The notes under the pieces were generated by a model, which saw nothing but the letters and a program-made list of their open reading frames with translations, had not been told where the DNA came from and searched no databases. Both the position numbers and the translations under genes were made by a program. Below are positions 1 through 15,000 of a stretch of DNA of 64,000 nt, piece by piece (within the stretch, counting starts at the first letter, position 1; each line of letters opens with the position of its first letter). The DNA comes from Membranipora membranacea (taxonomy: Eukaryota > Bryozoa > Gymnolaemata > Cheilostomatida > Membraniporidae). The stretch lies in assembly GCA_914767715.1 (NCBI GenBank), contig OU612075.1:7318001-7382000 (forward strand), given 5' to 3'.

Positions 1-5
1 TCAAG
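1..5 (+). CDS. LRRK: Probable 3' tip of a preceding LRRK exon
   Basis: The window opens with TCAAG followed by GTATGT, a good donor site. The exon at 238-275 starts with two bases that complete a codon, so the preceding exon must end in phase 1. Reading the tip this way gives ..Q-A-D-P-N-I.., the usual loop of an ankyrin repeat. This is only five bases, so it is inference from phase and motif. Confidence 0.45.
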
Positions 6-3000
6 GTATGTTTTCAATGAAATGTCATGTTATTCTTTCATCAGAGAAATTAGGAGAATATGAAATTCAACCTAAACTTAGTTAGTAATTTATCAAAATT
101 AAACTCAAATTTATGTTCCGCTACCTACAGAGATTGCTTGTATATAGTTAGTGACTATGTTTCCATAAGTGTTTTGTCGGATTGTTGTTCAGTGGTGGTT
201 AGTGTACCCAGGTGAATAACTGTGTTTTACATTTCAGCTGATCCAAATATTCGGTGTGAGAGGTTCAACAACCAGGTGAGTTTCAAAATCACAAAAAATA
301 CAGCTCTATTATATTTTAGTAAGGGGTAACAGATGCTTTGCTGTGGCAATTTAAAATACACCAATTGTTTGAGCTGCAAAACTATATAAGTTAGGCCTAT
401 TATCAGTGTTTTATAGACTACACAAAGACCACAGTATAATATAGTCAGGCTGTTAGTACCCGCTTTAGTCGTGAAATACTTTTTACTGTGAGAAAAGGCT
501 ATTCTTGGCTAGAATAGAGGGTAGCATTAGAAATTTCCCCTCCTGCTCATTTTTCACATTGATCAAAAATATGTGGAAGTGGCAGTTCATTGGACTTATA
601 CAGTACAGCCAACTTTGTACAACATGAGGGGAGGAGACAATTTCAATGCTGTTTGTAATTTGTACCAAGAACAGCTTTGAATTCACTGTAAAATCTTGCA
701 CAACTACAGGAGTACTAGCTGCCTGACTATGAAATGCCTTAGTCTGTGTAAAGTATTTAATGGAGGGCAAGTCTAATTTTATGTGTTCATTCACCGTTGT
801 CCTCATGTAATACAAATGCATCGCCTACTGATAATATAGACACATCACATAATGCAAATCAGTCACTGTCTAGGATAAGGAGCATAATGGAATGAACTGA
901 TAAAAAAGTTTCATGTTTAGCCAGTTTTGCCAGGTGATTATCGCTGTGAATTCTAGTTACTCTGTGGGTTGTCAGTTAACTATCACGAGTGAGCAAGTAC
1001 TAACTGATAGTACTGTAGGTAAAACTATCAATCAGTAGAAACATGTTTGAATATTTATATATAATATGTATATGTGACTGTTGTGACGGCTTTGAGTATG
1101 ACAATTGTATACAAGCGTCAGTCCCAAAGCTGTCAGAACTGCGTTTGTAACTTCTCTCCTTTGGGTAGTTTCAGCAGGGAGTGTTTCAGAATATAAAGTT
1201 TAGGGGTTGTTACTACACAAAGTGTAACTGGCCTAATCTAAGTTGACCTAATTGATCTCTGCATAGCCTCTCTGTTTCAACAATATGATTACAAGGGATA
1301 GTAATTTGTCTTCACTGAAAGCACTGGCTGAACTATGTTGACATCGTCCCATATAGGTTCTATCACTTCACTTCACCTCCCTCAACTCTTATCTTACAAT
1401 ACCATCAATATGCGAAAACAATACCACCTTATCTATGGTACACAGCTCTGGAATTATCACCGATAACTGAACACAGACAAGGGTCATGTTGTAAATAGCA
1501 TACAGATAAGATTTTATTAGGCTTAATGTAGCACATGGTCAATACCTATTTTACTCTAGATAGGTATAGTTAGAATTAGGGCACTTCTAAAAGTTTATGA
1601 TTTACTGAGGTGAAAATTAGGAACTTCATTAGACTTTCAATGTAGTGACACCATAGCCGATAGGTTATATTTATGTCTGCAGACACTTTCTCACTATTCA
1701 AAAATATTGGGCAGGCCCTAAAGAGTGTACAAGGTGCCCTAAATCCTCATACTAAGGGTGTCATTCATCGAAGAAACTAGAATGTGTGTGAGGTCATTAA
1801 AAGTCTACGGAATTGTGTATGTGCAGAGAGTTACCAAAACTGAAACAGGCACGAATCGGCCATTGGCAGTGGTACTCTGAGCCTATAGGCCAAGAAGCAA
1901 TCCTGTACACACTGTCTCACTGTTGTTGACTGACAGTAAAGCTCTTTGCTAGAACAGAAAATGTGGGATTGAGAAATTCTGATAAAAGCTAGTGTCTTAC
2001 CTCAAATTTCTCACCATAGAAATGAAATGGACAAGACAAATCTGATGATATTTTTTTATCAAGCTGTGAATACATTTATTGAGCCTAATTTAGAAAGTAA
2101 TAAATGTGCTTATCGCTGTAAATAGTTCTCACATACATATAAGGTTTGTCAGCGTGTATCCCATAATGCAATTTTCTGGATTTTCCCAGGGGGTTATAGA
2201 AATTGAATCATCTCCTAACTATAAGGGGAACACCCTGCTCCCATCAGGAAATGATCAGAATAATAATTGTTGGCAACATAGATAATTTGTACAGGAAGTT
2301 TTTTTTGTATTCATGAAGATAAATCAAATCAAGTACAGATTTCTTGGAGATATTTATTATGATGTATTATTATGTAGTGAAGACCTTTGTGTTATGCCTC
2401 ATGTGCACAATTATCTTTCAACTTCCTCATCCACAGTTTCTTATCATGTTCATCGATCAATCATGTGACATGTGAAAGTCTTAATCAGTATTATATCACT
2501 AGAATCTGGGTGTCTGTGGGGATTGTGAGCACATTAGTCATTATTTCATGAAACAAAGGCACCGAAATCCGGCAAATAATTTGATATCTAATTTGTTGGC
2601 AACCAACCTGCTATGAGTCTACAATTTTTAGGTTTGAAACTAAATTCATGTATCTAACTAAAACACAGATTTAAAAATGACATCATGTTCAGCATCTTCA
2701 AAATTAGAATCTACACAGGCAGCATAAAACAATTGGTTTCAAGATCAGCCAGCTCAACCGCAAGATAAGGCCAGAGTCATAGCAAAACTTCCATCAGATA
2801 TTTGCCAACAATAACAGTAGGCCTATTCTAGAAATTCAATTTTGTAATGTTTCAATTTAGCTAAAAGTTCTTCCGATCACTCTTCTGTTTATAGGTTACC
2901 AATGAACTGATCTCCATGATGGGGTAATAAATGCAATGCAAGATAGTGTACTCTTCAACAATTGTGGATCGAATTGAACACAGGGCTTACTCTCTACATA

Positions 3001-6000
3001 TTTTCGGAACTACCCAAAGACCAATGCATGTTATAGTCAGGCAGTTACTTATGATAAAGCTATGTCAGATTCTTGGTATGACTTATTGATTGAGTGCCTC
3101 TCATAAGGGAAGGTAGAGCATTGAATTTTTTACAATTTAAATCTGACACAACTTTATCATAAGTAACTGTCGGACTATAACATGTTGTGGTCTTTGGGTA
3201 GTCTTTAAAGTCATTGTTTTTCATCTGTTGTCATTTTGTCTACAGACACCATTACACCAGGCAGCATTAGATGGCCGAGAGGACCTGGTGAGGTTACTGT
3301 TAGAGTACGGAGCTGACTTCACGTCGAAAGATGCCACACAGCAAACTCCCCTAGCACTGGCTCGACAAATGTCTCATGACAGATGCGCTAACCTCATCAA
3401 AGACGCACAGGACACACAAGACGGGATACTTTCATCAGGTATAGAATCTAGCTTGATAATTTCGATCGACAAAAAAATCGTATTTCTAGATCACCCAAGC
3501 GATCATTTATCAAATTTCCTCCTACCCTATGAGAAATTAAAACTTTGCTTTATCGTCGCTCGAAAATTCTATTGGATATATTTTAACTCTGCTCTGCATG
3601 AGGCTTCTGCAAAATTCACATTGATAGAAGAATAGAAGAATATCACAATTCACAATAGAACAATATCAAAGTCCCAGTACTCTGGTGTAATTTTATTGTG
3701 ACTTATTCTAGGTTTTTAGTCCTAATGATTCTAAATAGATTATCATTATCATTATGTGTAGGGTGTAGACTGTAGGGTTTTCAAGAGGAAACTCCCTTTT
3801 TTGTTCATGGGTGGGACGGGGATGCTAAATTTACACTTCGCTTTCAAGCTGGTGGAACATTACGAAATAAATATAGTCAAATGTGGTTTTCACTGAAACT
3901 AGGGCGCAATTTTTAGATTGAAACAGAAAACCCTTGTCATGCCAGCTATGTTGTCTCTGTCAAACTCTTGCTGTATTTGATGTTGTCTTCTTCGGTCAGA
4001 ATTGGTGTACATGTCCACAAACTGGTATTCTGTCCTCAAAGTTTTTTAATCGACCTAGCTGTACTAAGCATCCTAAGTCGCTTTAAGCTTCATGCATCCT
4101 GTAGTAAGCTCCTGCATTTGTTTTATTGCAATTTCCAAATCAAAGTAGACAATTCTAGTTTAATATCTCAAATAGGATCAAAATGACCTGCTTTTTTTAA
4201 GTTCCTCCAAGCCCAGGAAAAACGTGGCGTTCGAGGGGGAGCAACTCCCAACTTTAAGCAAATTAGATTAAATTTATATATAGTCAGGAAATCATCCTCC
4301 CACCTTGTTAGTAGTACTCCATTGTGACCAGTGTTAAGAGTTTTATTTACATCGATTCCAATTCCATGAAAAAAAAATCAAATTCCGTCTGCTCTCTTCT
4401 GTGGTTAACGCTGCTCATTTTTTCTTCCTAAACCCACATATCAGTGATGTGGTTATCTATAAACACTGTCCTTAACTCATAAATACTGAAAACTTTTAGG
4501 GCTGACTGCTGCTGTAAAAAGGTCTCCCAAACAATATAAAAGAATGAGCTTTGATCGTTCCAAGCGCCAAGCTGTGGTTTCCAGCTCGTTGGAGGACTAT
4601 CGTATGTAGACCCTAATAAAGCACCATCTTGTTTGAGTTTAACAAAAAGATTTTGTTAGATCTAATTTTGCTGCCCCGGCCCACACTGGCATCGAGATTA
4701 CATTATTAACTTGCGTATCTCTGATCGTTAAAGTCAATTTAGTAGCAGTACCTAACATGTACCCACCCCTAATTAACTAATTAAACATGGGTCGTCACAG
4801 CAAATTCCTTGTGATGGTACTCCTACTAAGTGAATGAATTCACTCTATATCGATCAGAGATATACATGGAATAATATATCACGTCATCAGTGTGGCCCTG
4901 TCTTCTCTTTGCCTTCTGCTCTTCTTGTACCCTCAATTAACAAAATCCAGGAAAAATTGATATTGCTCGCTCTTTTGGCTTGGTGTGCCCCTTGGTGCTT
5001 TACTGATAAAATCTTTCAAAAGTTGGCGAAATCAGCAAAGTGATTTATAAGACCTAAGCCCTGAGTAGATTTTCTTGTATTTGCTGTTGGCCTTCTAGAT
5101 GTTGCTTCTCTAACTGTTTATATCATTCATCTAACACTTTCACCCATAGCAGTGGCCAACTTGGCAAGCACATCAGTCGCACAATGTTACATTAGACTGC
5201 TGAATTGCTAATTATTTTCTGTGTTCGGAGTTGCTCTTCCCCTAATAAGCAGCAGTCACGCATTGACCTGGCTAGGTTAGAAGATTTGCAGTTATTGTTG
5301 ATATCAATGCTCTTCACTTTGACAAAAGCATTTGGATGAATTCCGTAAAAATCTGAAAATTAATGATGTTTGATAATCCATATCTTCGCCACTTTCCTGT
5401 GTGTTAAGCAATGCCAATAAGTTGCAAGCGTTGGTAGTTCTAAAAGCTATGCAAGGGAAAACTTGTGCCACAGCTAAAGTACATGTGAAATCTGCCTCCT
5501 TAGACAAAGTGGTCATTTACAGACATGGTCACATGTGGTAGACAGTTAAAGGAATAAGTAAAATTCAGTAGTAAAAGGAAAAAGCTTAGGGCGAAATTCT
5601 GGAGTATGATAGATTCCTACATGCATGTATCATCCTTAGTGCATGAGATACCATGTTGATGATTTTGTACTTGGTAGAAGGGGGTTATGGAGTGTTAGCG
5701 TGATGATAATTGGCACACTGAGGAAATTCATTCAATTCTTTTCTCAAGGTTTACGTTTTTTGGTGCTATAATCACAATGCTAGGGAACAATGAGTTTTTA
5801 AATGATGTTTTTAGGTTGTCACCTACCGCTATAAACATGCACGCATACAGGACTTCGGATCTGCGGCCCCGTCATCACTTGCGATCAAAGGCCTATATGC
5901 TTTAATACCAAAAGTTAAATTGTTATAGATATACCCACATGTATTTCATGCTTCAGTATGTGTATTTAGGGAACTAATTTTTTTACGAGTGCTCCTTGCT

Positions 6001-9000
6001 ATGTGTGCCCCCTTTGTGCCCTGTCATGACATTGATACCAATACTTTGCTTGGTGTCAAATCCGCTGTATGTTTTTTCACAAATGTGACATTTTGGTGTT
6101 TTTTTATTGATAGAATTGACCACACAGCTAACTAACATTGGAGAAACAGACTTATCAAAATGTGACAGGCTTGTTGAAATATTAGACAATGGTAAAGTAG
6201 AAGAGATCGTCAACAGTAGACTCCGTGTGGATCGGCAAACCCTACTGTACAGGTAAGTGATGGTTTTGTCAGTGGAGTTTCCCCCCGCTCATTATTGGTC
6301 CAGTGAATATGCAAGTTTCACTGGGAATACCGGTATTGTTTCAAGTTCGAAGAGGTTGTAGAAGAGTTCGAATTTTCAAATCTCTCTCATCCACATCATA
6401 ACCGGTGATAGATGAAGGGTAACTTTTTATAGTCTTCATCCACCTTCCTGATTGCAGCTACCTTAGTTAACATTGGTTAGAGTTAAGGTCAGCTAGGTAT
6501 AGGAGCAACTTAATGTTAGCTAGGTATAGGAGCAACTTAATGTTAGCTAGGTATAGGAGCAACTTAATGTTAGCTAGGTATAGGAGCAACTTAATGTTAG
6601 CTAGCACATAATCCTGAAGTTGGAGTCTACGTAAAGCGCAGAGAGAGAAAGAGAGTACATGTTGACAAGCTAGCCTTAAATTTAGCTATTCAGGTCTTAG
6701 GTCAAAGTAACGCCTACACTCTCAGACGTGCAGTCGCATTTATTCACAATTTATTATTTTATTATTAATATTTATTATTATTTATATTGAAATATTTATT
6801 AACAGTAGATAAAAAATACTACTTGTCTTGTTTGATGGTTTTACTTCTCTTGTTTGTCGACAGGGCATGTATTTTGAAGAGAGCGGATGTGGTGAAGTGG
6901 TTGATGGATCACGGAGCGAGAGCCGAGTATGACACAACGTCCAATCAGACTCCTCTGTACGCTGCCTGTAGGAGTGAATGTGTAGAGGCAGCTCAGACTC
7001 TGCTACAGGTCTGTTTATTTTGAGCATCAAACTCAAAATACTGTTTCGCAAAAATAGAACTTTTCTAGATCCTTATTTTTGAAGATATATAAGCTATCTC
7101 AGAGGAGAATTAAGGCCCCTGAGCTCAATCCACTTATTTACATACGAGTTTAAATTCTTGCTTAGGGGAATTTAACGCGAGTCTTGTTCAGGGGGACAAC
7201 TTACCCTTCCCACCCCTCTACAACCCAGTGGGCACACAAGCCAGTGATGCCTTGACTCAAATATGACTGTGATAATTTCAACAGAAGGGGCAAAAGTACC
7301 CCTTTCCAACCATCAACGATACAACAATACAACAATACAACAATACAACAAAAGTTAGCATGAAACGAGTTGTTAATTGGTGTCCCTTGAATGCTGTTTA
7401 CATTGGCTTGTATATTTTTAACTCAACTGTTATGTTAAATTATTTTGTAGAAATTTCCAAATTTCATAGACATATGCACAAGTCAGACGGTGGGTAAAGT
7501 TCACTGTTTACATCTGGCATGTCAGAGCAGTATAGATATGCTCAAAGTTCTGATGGAGTTTGACTATCCTGAGGATGTGATGCAGGTGAGTAGATTGTAT
7601 TTGACTGGAATCCTGCTGGAATCCCCGTTGGAAACCCTGCGGGAATATACAGTTTTCCAAGCTCAAATATTCGAGTTGCCCGCTCTCCATAAAGGTACTG
7701 TTTAACGCATGCAGAACTGGAAAATGGAGTTGAAATGAGTTTATCTTGAAAATCGCTTAACAGATAACAGATAACAATATGAAACTGCACAGCTTACCAG
7801 GAAGTGACTTGGTAGTGAGTTGGTTGGACTAGCACATTATAGAGTCCAGTACAGTTAGGCTTCATCAGAGACTTGGATAAACAACTTTCGATGTCCCAGC
7901 CCTTATAAATACACCAAAAAATCAAATGAAGCCTTGTAAAATTGCTAATTGAGGGATCAAGGTTTGCTAGATTCTCCTTCAGCTTACTCTGTAATGAATT
8001 ATCATTTACGTCAGCTCCTGTTTCTCATTTTAACCAGCAACAATGTAGTTGTGGGTCTACTGTCTTAGCAGGAACTTACCACAAAGTCAGTCAGCTTCTT
8101 TCCCCTGTACTGTTTATAAATTCAAGCTGAACCTAGTTTATCACCAGATCTTGACAAATCCAAATTATGAATATAGACCTGAAACAGCTCAATTTACATG
8201 TAATCACAGCAAGATTTGTCCAGGTCAATAAAAACTCAACAAATTTGAGTCTATTGGAATTCCAGGCTAAATTCAGTATGAGTGGTTTGTAGACTGAGGG
8301 CTTATATGATTGTAGTTTGCGGTGACCTTCAACAAAGTAAATGAAGCATTCCCTTACAGTCCCTACATTCCATCCCTTATCTTCTTATTTTACAGTACCA
8401 CTACACACCAGATAAGAGATACGCGTACAGATCAGCGTTTGATGTGAACGTCACAAATCTGGTGAAATGGAGTCCTCTTTATTTTGCCACCGCTGCTCAA
8501 AAACCTGACATAGTCCGTTATCTTCTCAAATATCAAACAACAGGTTTGTTAGGAGCTTACATAAATTTAGCACATTTTGAAATGTTGGTTGGTTGGTTTA
8601 TTTTGTCACAAACATTAGGTATGCTGCGAGATTGAGTGTTTATACTGTTACATGAGTCGGGAATACCAAAAAGAAACATAAACAAAATGAGTAAAGTCTG
8701 ACTTCTAGTGGATTAAAAAATATCTTGCAATATCAAAATCAAGTGTCTGAGGAATGAGTCTTTACCCCAGGCAGTTCTGTATTTACGGCTGCGATATCTG
8801 TACGTTTTGATATGACTGAATCTAGGTCCCCAATATCAAGACCTAGTCTGTCGCCTTGTAAATTAATTAAATTAATTTAAAAAAAGAATGCTAGTAGATT
8901 AACGCCAGAACAGTATCCATAGATTGTATTGATTAATTGATGGCTTGTACAATGTTTGGAATATAAAATCATTTGCAGTTATCAAAACACCGGATTGAAC

Positions 9001-12000
9001 ACACATCTGAACGAATTCCTGTACTTTCTGAAAATCTCCAGGATAATTTCAGTCTCATTGAGGCCTCTTGTCTCTGCTCAATGAATTCTCCAACATTGCT
9101 CTCTTGAATGTGCTCCTATTTTCTATTGTTTTGTTGCTGATTATCCTAAATTGACTGAAATATCATGATTGTGATTTTTTATTCTGAAGGTTACCCTTTT
9201 TTGAGTGGTTTTGCCTCCTGCTTCCGCTCCTGATTCTTCCGGATGATGGAAGTGTCTTCTGGTCCAGTTTTTTCACTCTAGATGAATTCTAAATTTTACT
9301 TTTATTGTAAATAATCCTGTGTTTAAGAAATATGATATTTATTTAACACAATACTTTTTATTCTGTAGGTTACCCTTTATGTAACACATGACTTTTTATT
9401 CTGTAGGTTACCCTTTATCGAGCGGTTTTGCCGAGTTATCCGAGGATGAGATTTCTAGGGCTAACCTAGAGGAGTTTATAGATGAGGATCAGAATGTTAG
9501 ACAGATAAACCCTGTTGATATCGGACAGGTCGCTGTCGACTCTACCGCTCCACTGCATCATGCTGCCAAAAAGTAAGAGAGGGTTATACGACTGTCAGCA
9601 AAGAGTCGAGTTAAAGAGACGCTAAAAACGAATTTCTGTTATACACAAAATAATTATGCTGACGATCACATTGACAAAAGTAGGCGGTCATTCCCTGGCA
9701 TATTAGGTCAACAAAAACATGCTGGCTGATGTCTGTTGAAATTTCAAGCTCACTCTGTTGGTTTTCACTCTTATACAATAAGGCGCATGTTTATGCATGC
9801 TCATGAAGTAATGTAACATTTATCGTGCTTGTCGTTACCTGTATGAGTTGATTTTGGTGTAAGATAGTTGAATATTAGGTTTCAATTTTGAATTCACTTA
9901 CATATGTAGCCAGGGTTCCCAGTTGCTCTGCTCTCTATCCCAAACCCCTAGCTGGCGTTGATTATGAGGAGTTACCTTTTCATGCGTCAGGTGATGTGAT
10001 GTGGTTGATTACATGTTTTAGTTGTTTTGTCACTGTTGTGGAGTTACTTATTACACATGGAGCTGATGTGAACCAGACCTGTGAGTCCATTGAACCAGGT
10101 CATCAACCTTCCCAGAAGTTCACTCCAATGTCCTTCGCCATCAAACTTGGTAAGTCCAATTTCAAATAAAAGGTCAGTCAAAATTCCAACCAAATATTAG
10201 GACATAACAGCCATTTGTCTCACAAGACGATATTGTCATAAAAAAAAACATGGAAAACTAACCAGTGTTGAGTAAAATTTCAACTGCAAAAGTCATGATA
10301 TCAGGTTTTTTTAAAGAACTGCATGACTCACTGTGAATACATTCATATTTGCTTTAGCTCAGATTTTTTCAAGATAGATTGAGGAAAGATTGTATCATTT
10401 GTAAATTATTATATTCAATGACAAGTTACTTTTGAATTTTCAGCCCAATCACTTTATGACTCAACTAATGAAAATCACAGTAAACATATAACACTAGAGC
10501 GAGTGTTGGAGATGATCTCGTCATTGTTACGTAACGGTGTACGCGACGAGAAGGAGATTCTGCTCTCATGTTCTCTCGGACATTATAATGAGTTAGTTAA
10601 GTTCATACTAAAACACAAAGCACATACTGACAATCAGCGAAAACTACCCCATCATGCAAACACTGCAACAGCACAGGTAGGTCGTCTAATGCTATTGTTT
10701 TGTCCTCCTGGGAAGCCTCAACATTCATTTATGCTCAGTAGTTTTATGAAATTTTCTTGTCGACTTTTTATTTATGCACAGTGTTCTAAAATTTGTCATA
10801 GCATCTATAACTCTATTATGATAGGAATTATCGATACACTAATCACTACAGCTACAATAATTATTTTGATGTCTAAGATAGGCGTAATGGCATATTATAT
10901 GAATGCGCATCGTGATAACATTGATTATCTGGGAGTTTTCCCTCCTATGTCAAAGAGGAGACAACTTTAGCAAAGTATTACTAATTCCTAGTCAACCAAT
11001 ATGTTATAACCTTGTGTAGTGTATGACATTACGTAAAGTAATAATAATTAATGTCAGCTTACTGTAAATTGCAAGGAAAACTTTTAGTTTACTCCTCTCA
11101 GATAAGTCGTTTCTTTCATACAATATTCTATCTGCTGCCACAGGACGAAGTTGACGGAGCAGGACAGAGTATAGATAAGCCTGTAGGTATTAACTGGCAT
11201 AATCTTTATCCGGACATAATCAGCGAAGCGAGCATCAAGGAGTGCAGTCACTTTGTCAATCCACACTTGCCAAGGTACGTCTAGAGCAAAGTTTGCTTAT
11301 GCCAATAAATGAATGGATGTCATTATAAATTTTATGACTAATCTATCTTGGGTGACAAAGGTATTTTTCTCATGTTATGGTGAATACCACTAATGCCAAA
11401 CCAAAACTGGCCCTGCTACAGCCTCTCAAAAGTGCATTTATATCAACTAGTGAAAGTTGCACATATGTTGAGACATCAAAGAGGGCATGAAATATGGCAT
11501 TGGTTCGAATAGGAACTAAATTTAGCGAGATAGATGATGAGTTTTTTATTGTATTAGGTTTCTGCTTGAAAATCTCTAGGAAAATAATTGATAATTAAAT
11601 AAAGAAAACAAATGCTGCGGTGTGGTCTGATAGTCTACGCCAAAGAGGTTGAGACTAGAGTGGTAACCACCCGATTAAATAAAGCTAAGACCACCTACCT
11701 GATCAATAGTTGATTGATGTGTATTTTGTAGGGAGTTGTCCGTTCACACAATCACTATGCTGGACATATCAAGTTCTAATGTAGACTCCATACCAAAGTG
11801 TGTACTAATACTGTCACAGTTACAGCAACTCAACCTACAGAATAACAGGATATCAATACTACCTCCAGGGGTCAAGGTCAACCTGCCTAGTCTGAGAGAG
11901 GTATGATGCACTCAAAACACGGAACACTACAACATAGGTCAACATATTTCCACTGCTACAATCATTTGGTCTAGTGCCTCAGATAAATTCCCAGCAGATG

Positions 12001-15000
12001 TGCTAGAGGGGTTGATTGACTAAATAATGTTGTCTCAACTTCTTCATAAAAACTTGAGAAATCCATCCAAAAATGTTTTTAGAACTACAAAGATATGATG
12101 CTCAATTATCAAAAGAGATTTGCCAAATGTTCCTACCTGCAATGGGGCCATAAGGTTTCAGTACCTGATTGGTTGGCAAATCTTTCTGAATAAGAATCTT
12201 GCTCAAAACTCAGATCTGGGACAGCTTCCTTTTCAAATAATTATCACTTCAATATGAAGAACCCTAAAGTCTCTCATCAAGTAAAATTCAATACTTATTT
12301 TTTAGATAAATTTGGACAACAACAGGTTCAAAGAAGTGCCACCCGCATTGTTTGACATCCCCAACCTGGAGAAGATTCTGATGAACCGCAACTATATAAG
12401 TACGGTACCGTTCAGTATGTGGACCGCTCCTAAACTCACAGATCTACTACTGGCACACAATCAACTAGCTGAGCTTCCTAACAGCCCTGAAGGAGATGCT
12501 CTTATTGGCACTAATGGGGGATCAAACAGATCAAATATGCTCAGGGAAAGACGATCGGTAAGTTCTTATTTTATTTGTCAAAGTCCGCAAAACAGATTTC
12601 TGAATCCTGCATAAAAAAGTCAAAAGGTATAAAATATCATGTTGTCAGTCGCGGCAGAAATTTACCCTATAGTATGATTGATAACAAACCGGTGGAGCGC
12701 CAGCCTCCTCCTAAGACATCTCAACCATACAGGATGGAAACTACACACAACCATAGTTATTTACCAGCCATAGATAATGTCAAAATAATATTTCTGATTT
12801 CGATCGAATGGAAATACCCTATTGGAGTTTAGTTTTCACGGCATTTAGGATTCGCTTTTCGCGTTGTGGCCTAAGTAGCGAAATTTAGTGTAACTTAAAT
12901 TAAACTCACTCACCATAGTTTCATAAACAATGTACAATTATACAGGAATACACCTTACCTACGCATGCAAGGTAGTGTGGTGTAGTTGTACCAGGTCCAG
13001 ATAGCGAAATTAAACTCTAGCTAAATTAAACTCCTATAGGGTACATAATGTATAATGAAAAACCAATAATGTATAGTATGTGTAATAGTTCTTTATATGC
13101 CATTGATTGTTGCCTTTTGCTTTCCCGTGCTACGGAATGTCTTGTATTTCTTCTTACTTCAAACATATAATATTCCTAAACATGTCAGTGCATCAAATAT
13201 CGACATTGTATCCTTCTTTTCCTTTGAACAGCTTCATAACATTTATGTCTTTGCACACCAAAAGGTGGGTATCAAACTAACGTCTGGGTCTCTTCTAACA
13301 CTCAATAGATGTTGTAAGGGCAACTCCAAAATCAGGCAATACTTCTGGCAGTTTTTAATATATACGATGATTTTTTCTCAAATACAATTATGATGATATG
13401 ATTTAAAGGTTTCTGCTCGGTATCATGGCTTCCATACTTTCTGTGGCTGCTTTTAACTTTCTATCATTATATTTTATGTAATTATATGTATGTGTGTGTT
13501 TGTTTGTTAGGCTTGCATGGTATACTTAATACTAGGTATTTAGTCTGATGAAAAACTCAACAAGTTCTCTTCCACTCGTCCAACTCTATGTTTCCGTGGA
13601 TTCAATCTTCGTAGATTTGATGTAGGGGTGACTGTATGGGTACAATCTAGCTTTCCTTTCTTTTGTGTTGAGTGGTTTTTTTGTTACACAATTTGGATTG
13701 AGGTTAAAGAAACCGGTTTGGAGATGATTACCTTTAATCTTCCATAATATCATCATGAATGCAGTGGTGTTTGCGTCCATCTATGGTGTTGGTCTATTTG
13801 CACTCTGTACAACAAGGTATTTTGTGGTACAGCTCTCTATCAAAAAACCTCGCACCTGCATCAACTCATAGGCAACCTGTATAGTCGCGAACATCCGGGT
13901 GAAGATTGTGCAGATCCACAACATCGTCAAGTCTGTATTGATACACAAGTTTTGATATATCCTTGTCAAAGTTGGCTCAAGAATCAGTATTTTAAACTTA
14001 AACTGCAACTTTTGCCAAACACTCCAAGCCATGCCCAGTCACTGAGACTTTATTACTATTCTCTTTAGGATTCCTGTGATAGCCTTCAACAGGAGCTGGC
14101 TCCGGTTCCTCCCTCTAAACCCTCACCACAGAGCAGCCTCAGGTCTTCAGCTGTGGTCATCAAGAAGTGGACTGATACGGTGAGAACTGACTATTACATT
14201 TTTTTATATGCAAAAGTTTAAATCAGCATCAAAAAAGGTGGACGAGAGAATCCAGTATTACTTACATGTGCTAAACATTGTGTTAAAGTCTTTTAGCATC
14301 TACTAAAAATGTACAATGCTCATACCATAAACCATTGAGCTATTTATTGAATGATTTGTTCGTTTTAATAGAGACGACTTAAAAGCAGAACAGAGTGAGT
14401 CACAGCAGAAGAGCCATGATTTCACTAAATTAAAATTGTATCCTGCAAAAAACTCAAATTTGACTTTCTACATTTCTCATCTATCGATATGTCATTCCAA
14501 AGAAAACTCAATTTTAATTTTAATTTTTCATCAAATTTTTCATTATGAAGTAGCTCAAATTTGATATTAATTATTTATGACCAGGTTGAAGTGGTTGATG
14601 AATTGGAGGCTCCCTCCAATGCCACACTGACTAACCTAATCCTCTCACACAATAAGCTGAAGTGTGTACCCCAAGGACTGGCCTGCTTAGCTCCTAAACT
14701 ACACAAACTAGACTTATCACATAATCTCATCAACAATATGGGTATGTGTACCGAAGACAGATTATCTCTAATCTAGCCTCTATTGTAATATGTGTGCTCT
14801 AATCGCTATGACAGTTTGTCTTTCAAAATTATTATTTCTATTTGTGTTGTTCTTGTTCTGGAGTGAGACAAAATCCCTGGTAAGTTTTCAGGATTAGTAC
14901 ATATCTTATCATTTTATGCCAGCAACTGACTCTTTTCCTTCCTCCCTCCCTCCTTCCTTGCTTATGACAGTAAGTCAGGAGTTGTCTGAAGGTTATACGT

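Larger units (their letters stand above)
276..3245 (+). other. LRRK intron 1 (2.97 kb)
   Basis: AT-rich intron. It holds a partial TTAA-type repeat end near 415-460 and a fuller copy at 3007-3204. I see no exon, RNA gene or conserved ORF in the rest. Confidence 0.8.

Noticed and set aside
9888-10021. Longer version of LRRK exon 8 including upstream open sequence
   Set aside because: Only the acceptor at 10020-10021 fits the phase of exon 7 and completes an ankyrin repeat; the upstream residues do not look like one.
12575-12832. Extra LRRK exon
   Set aside because: No acceptor in the required phase; exon 12 ends and exon 13 starts in phase 0, and the translation has no LRR character.
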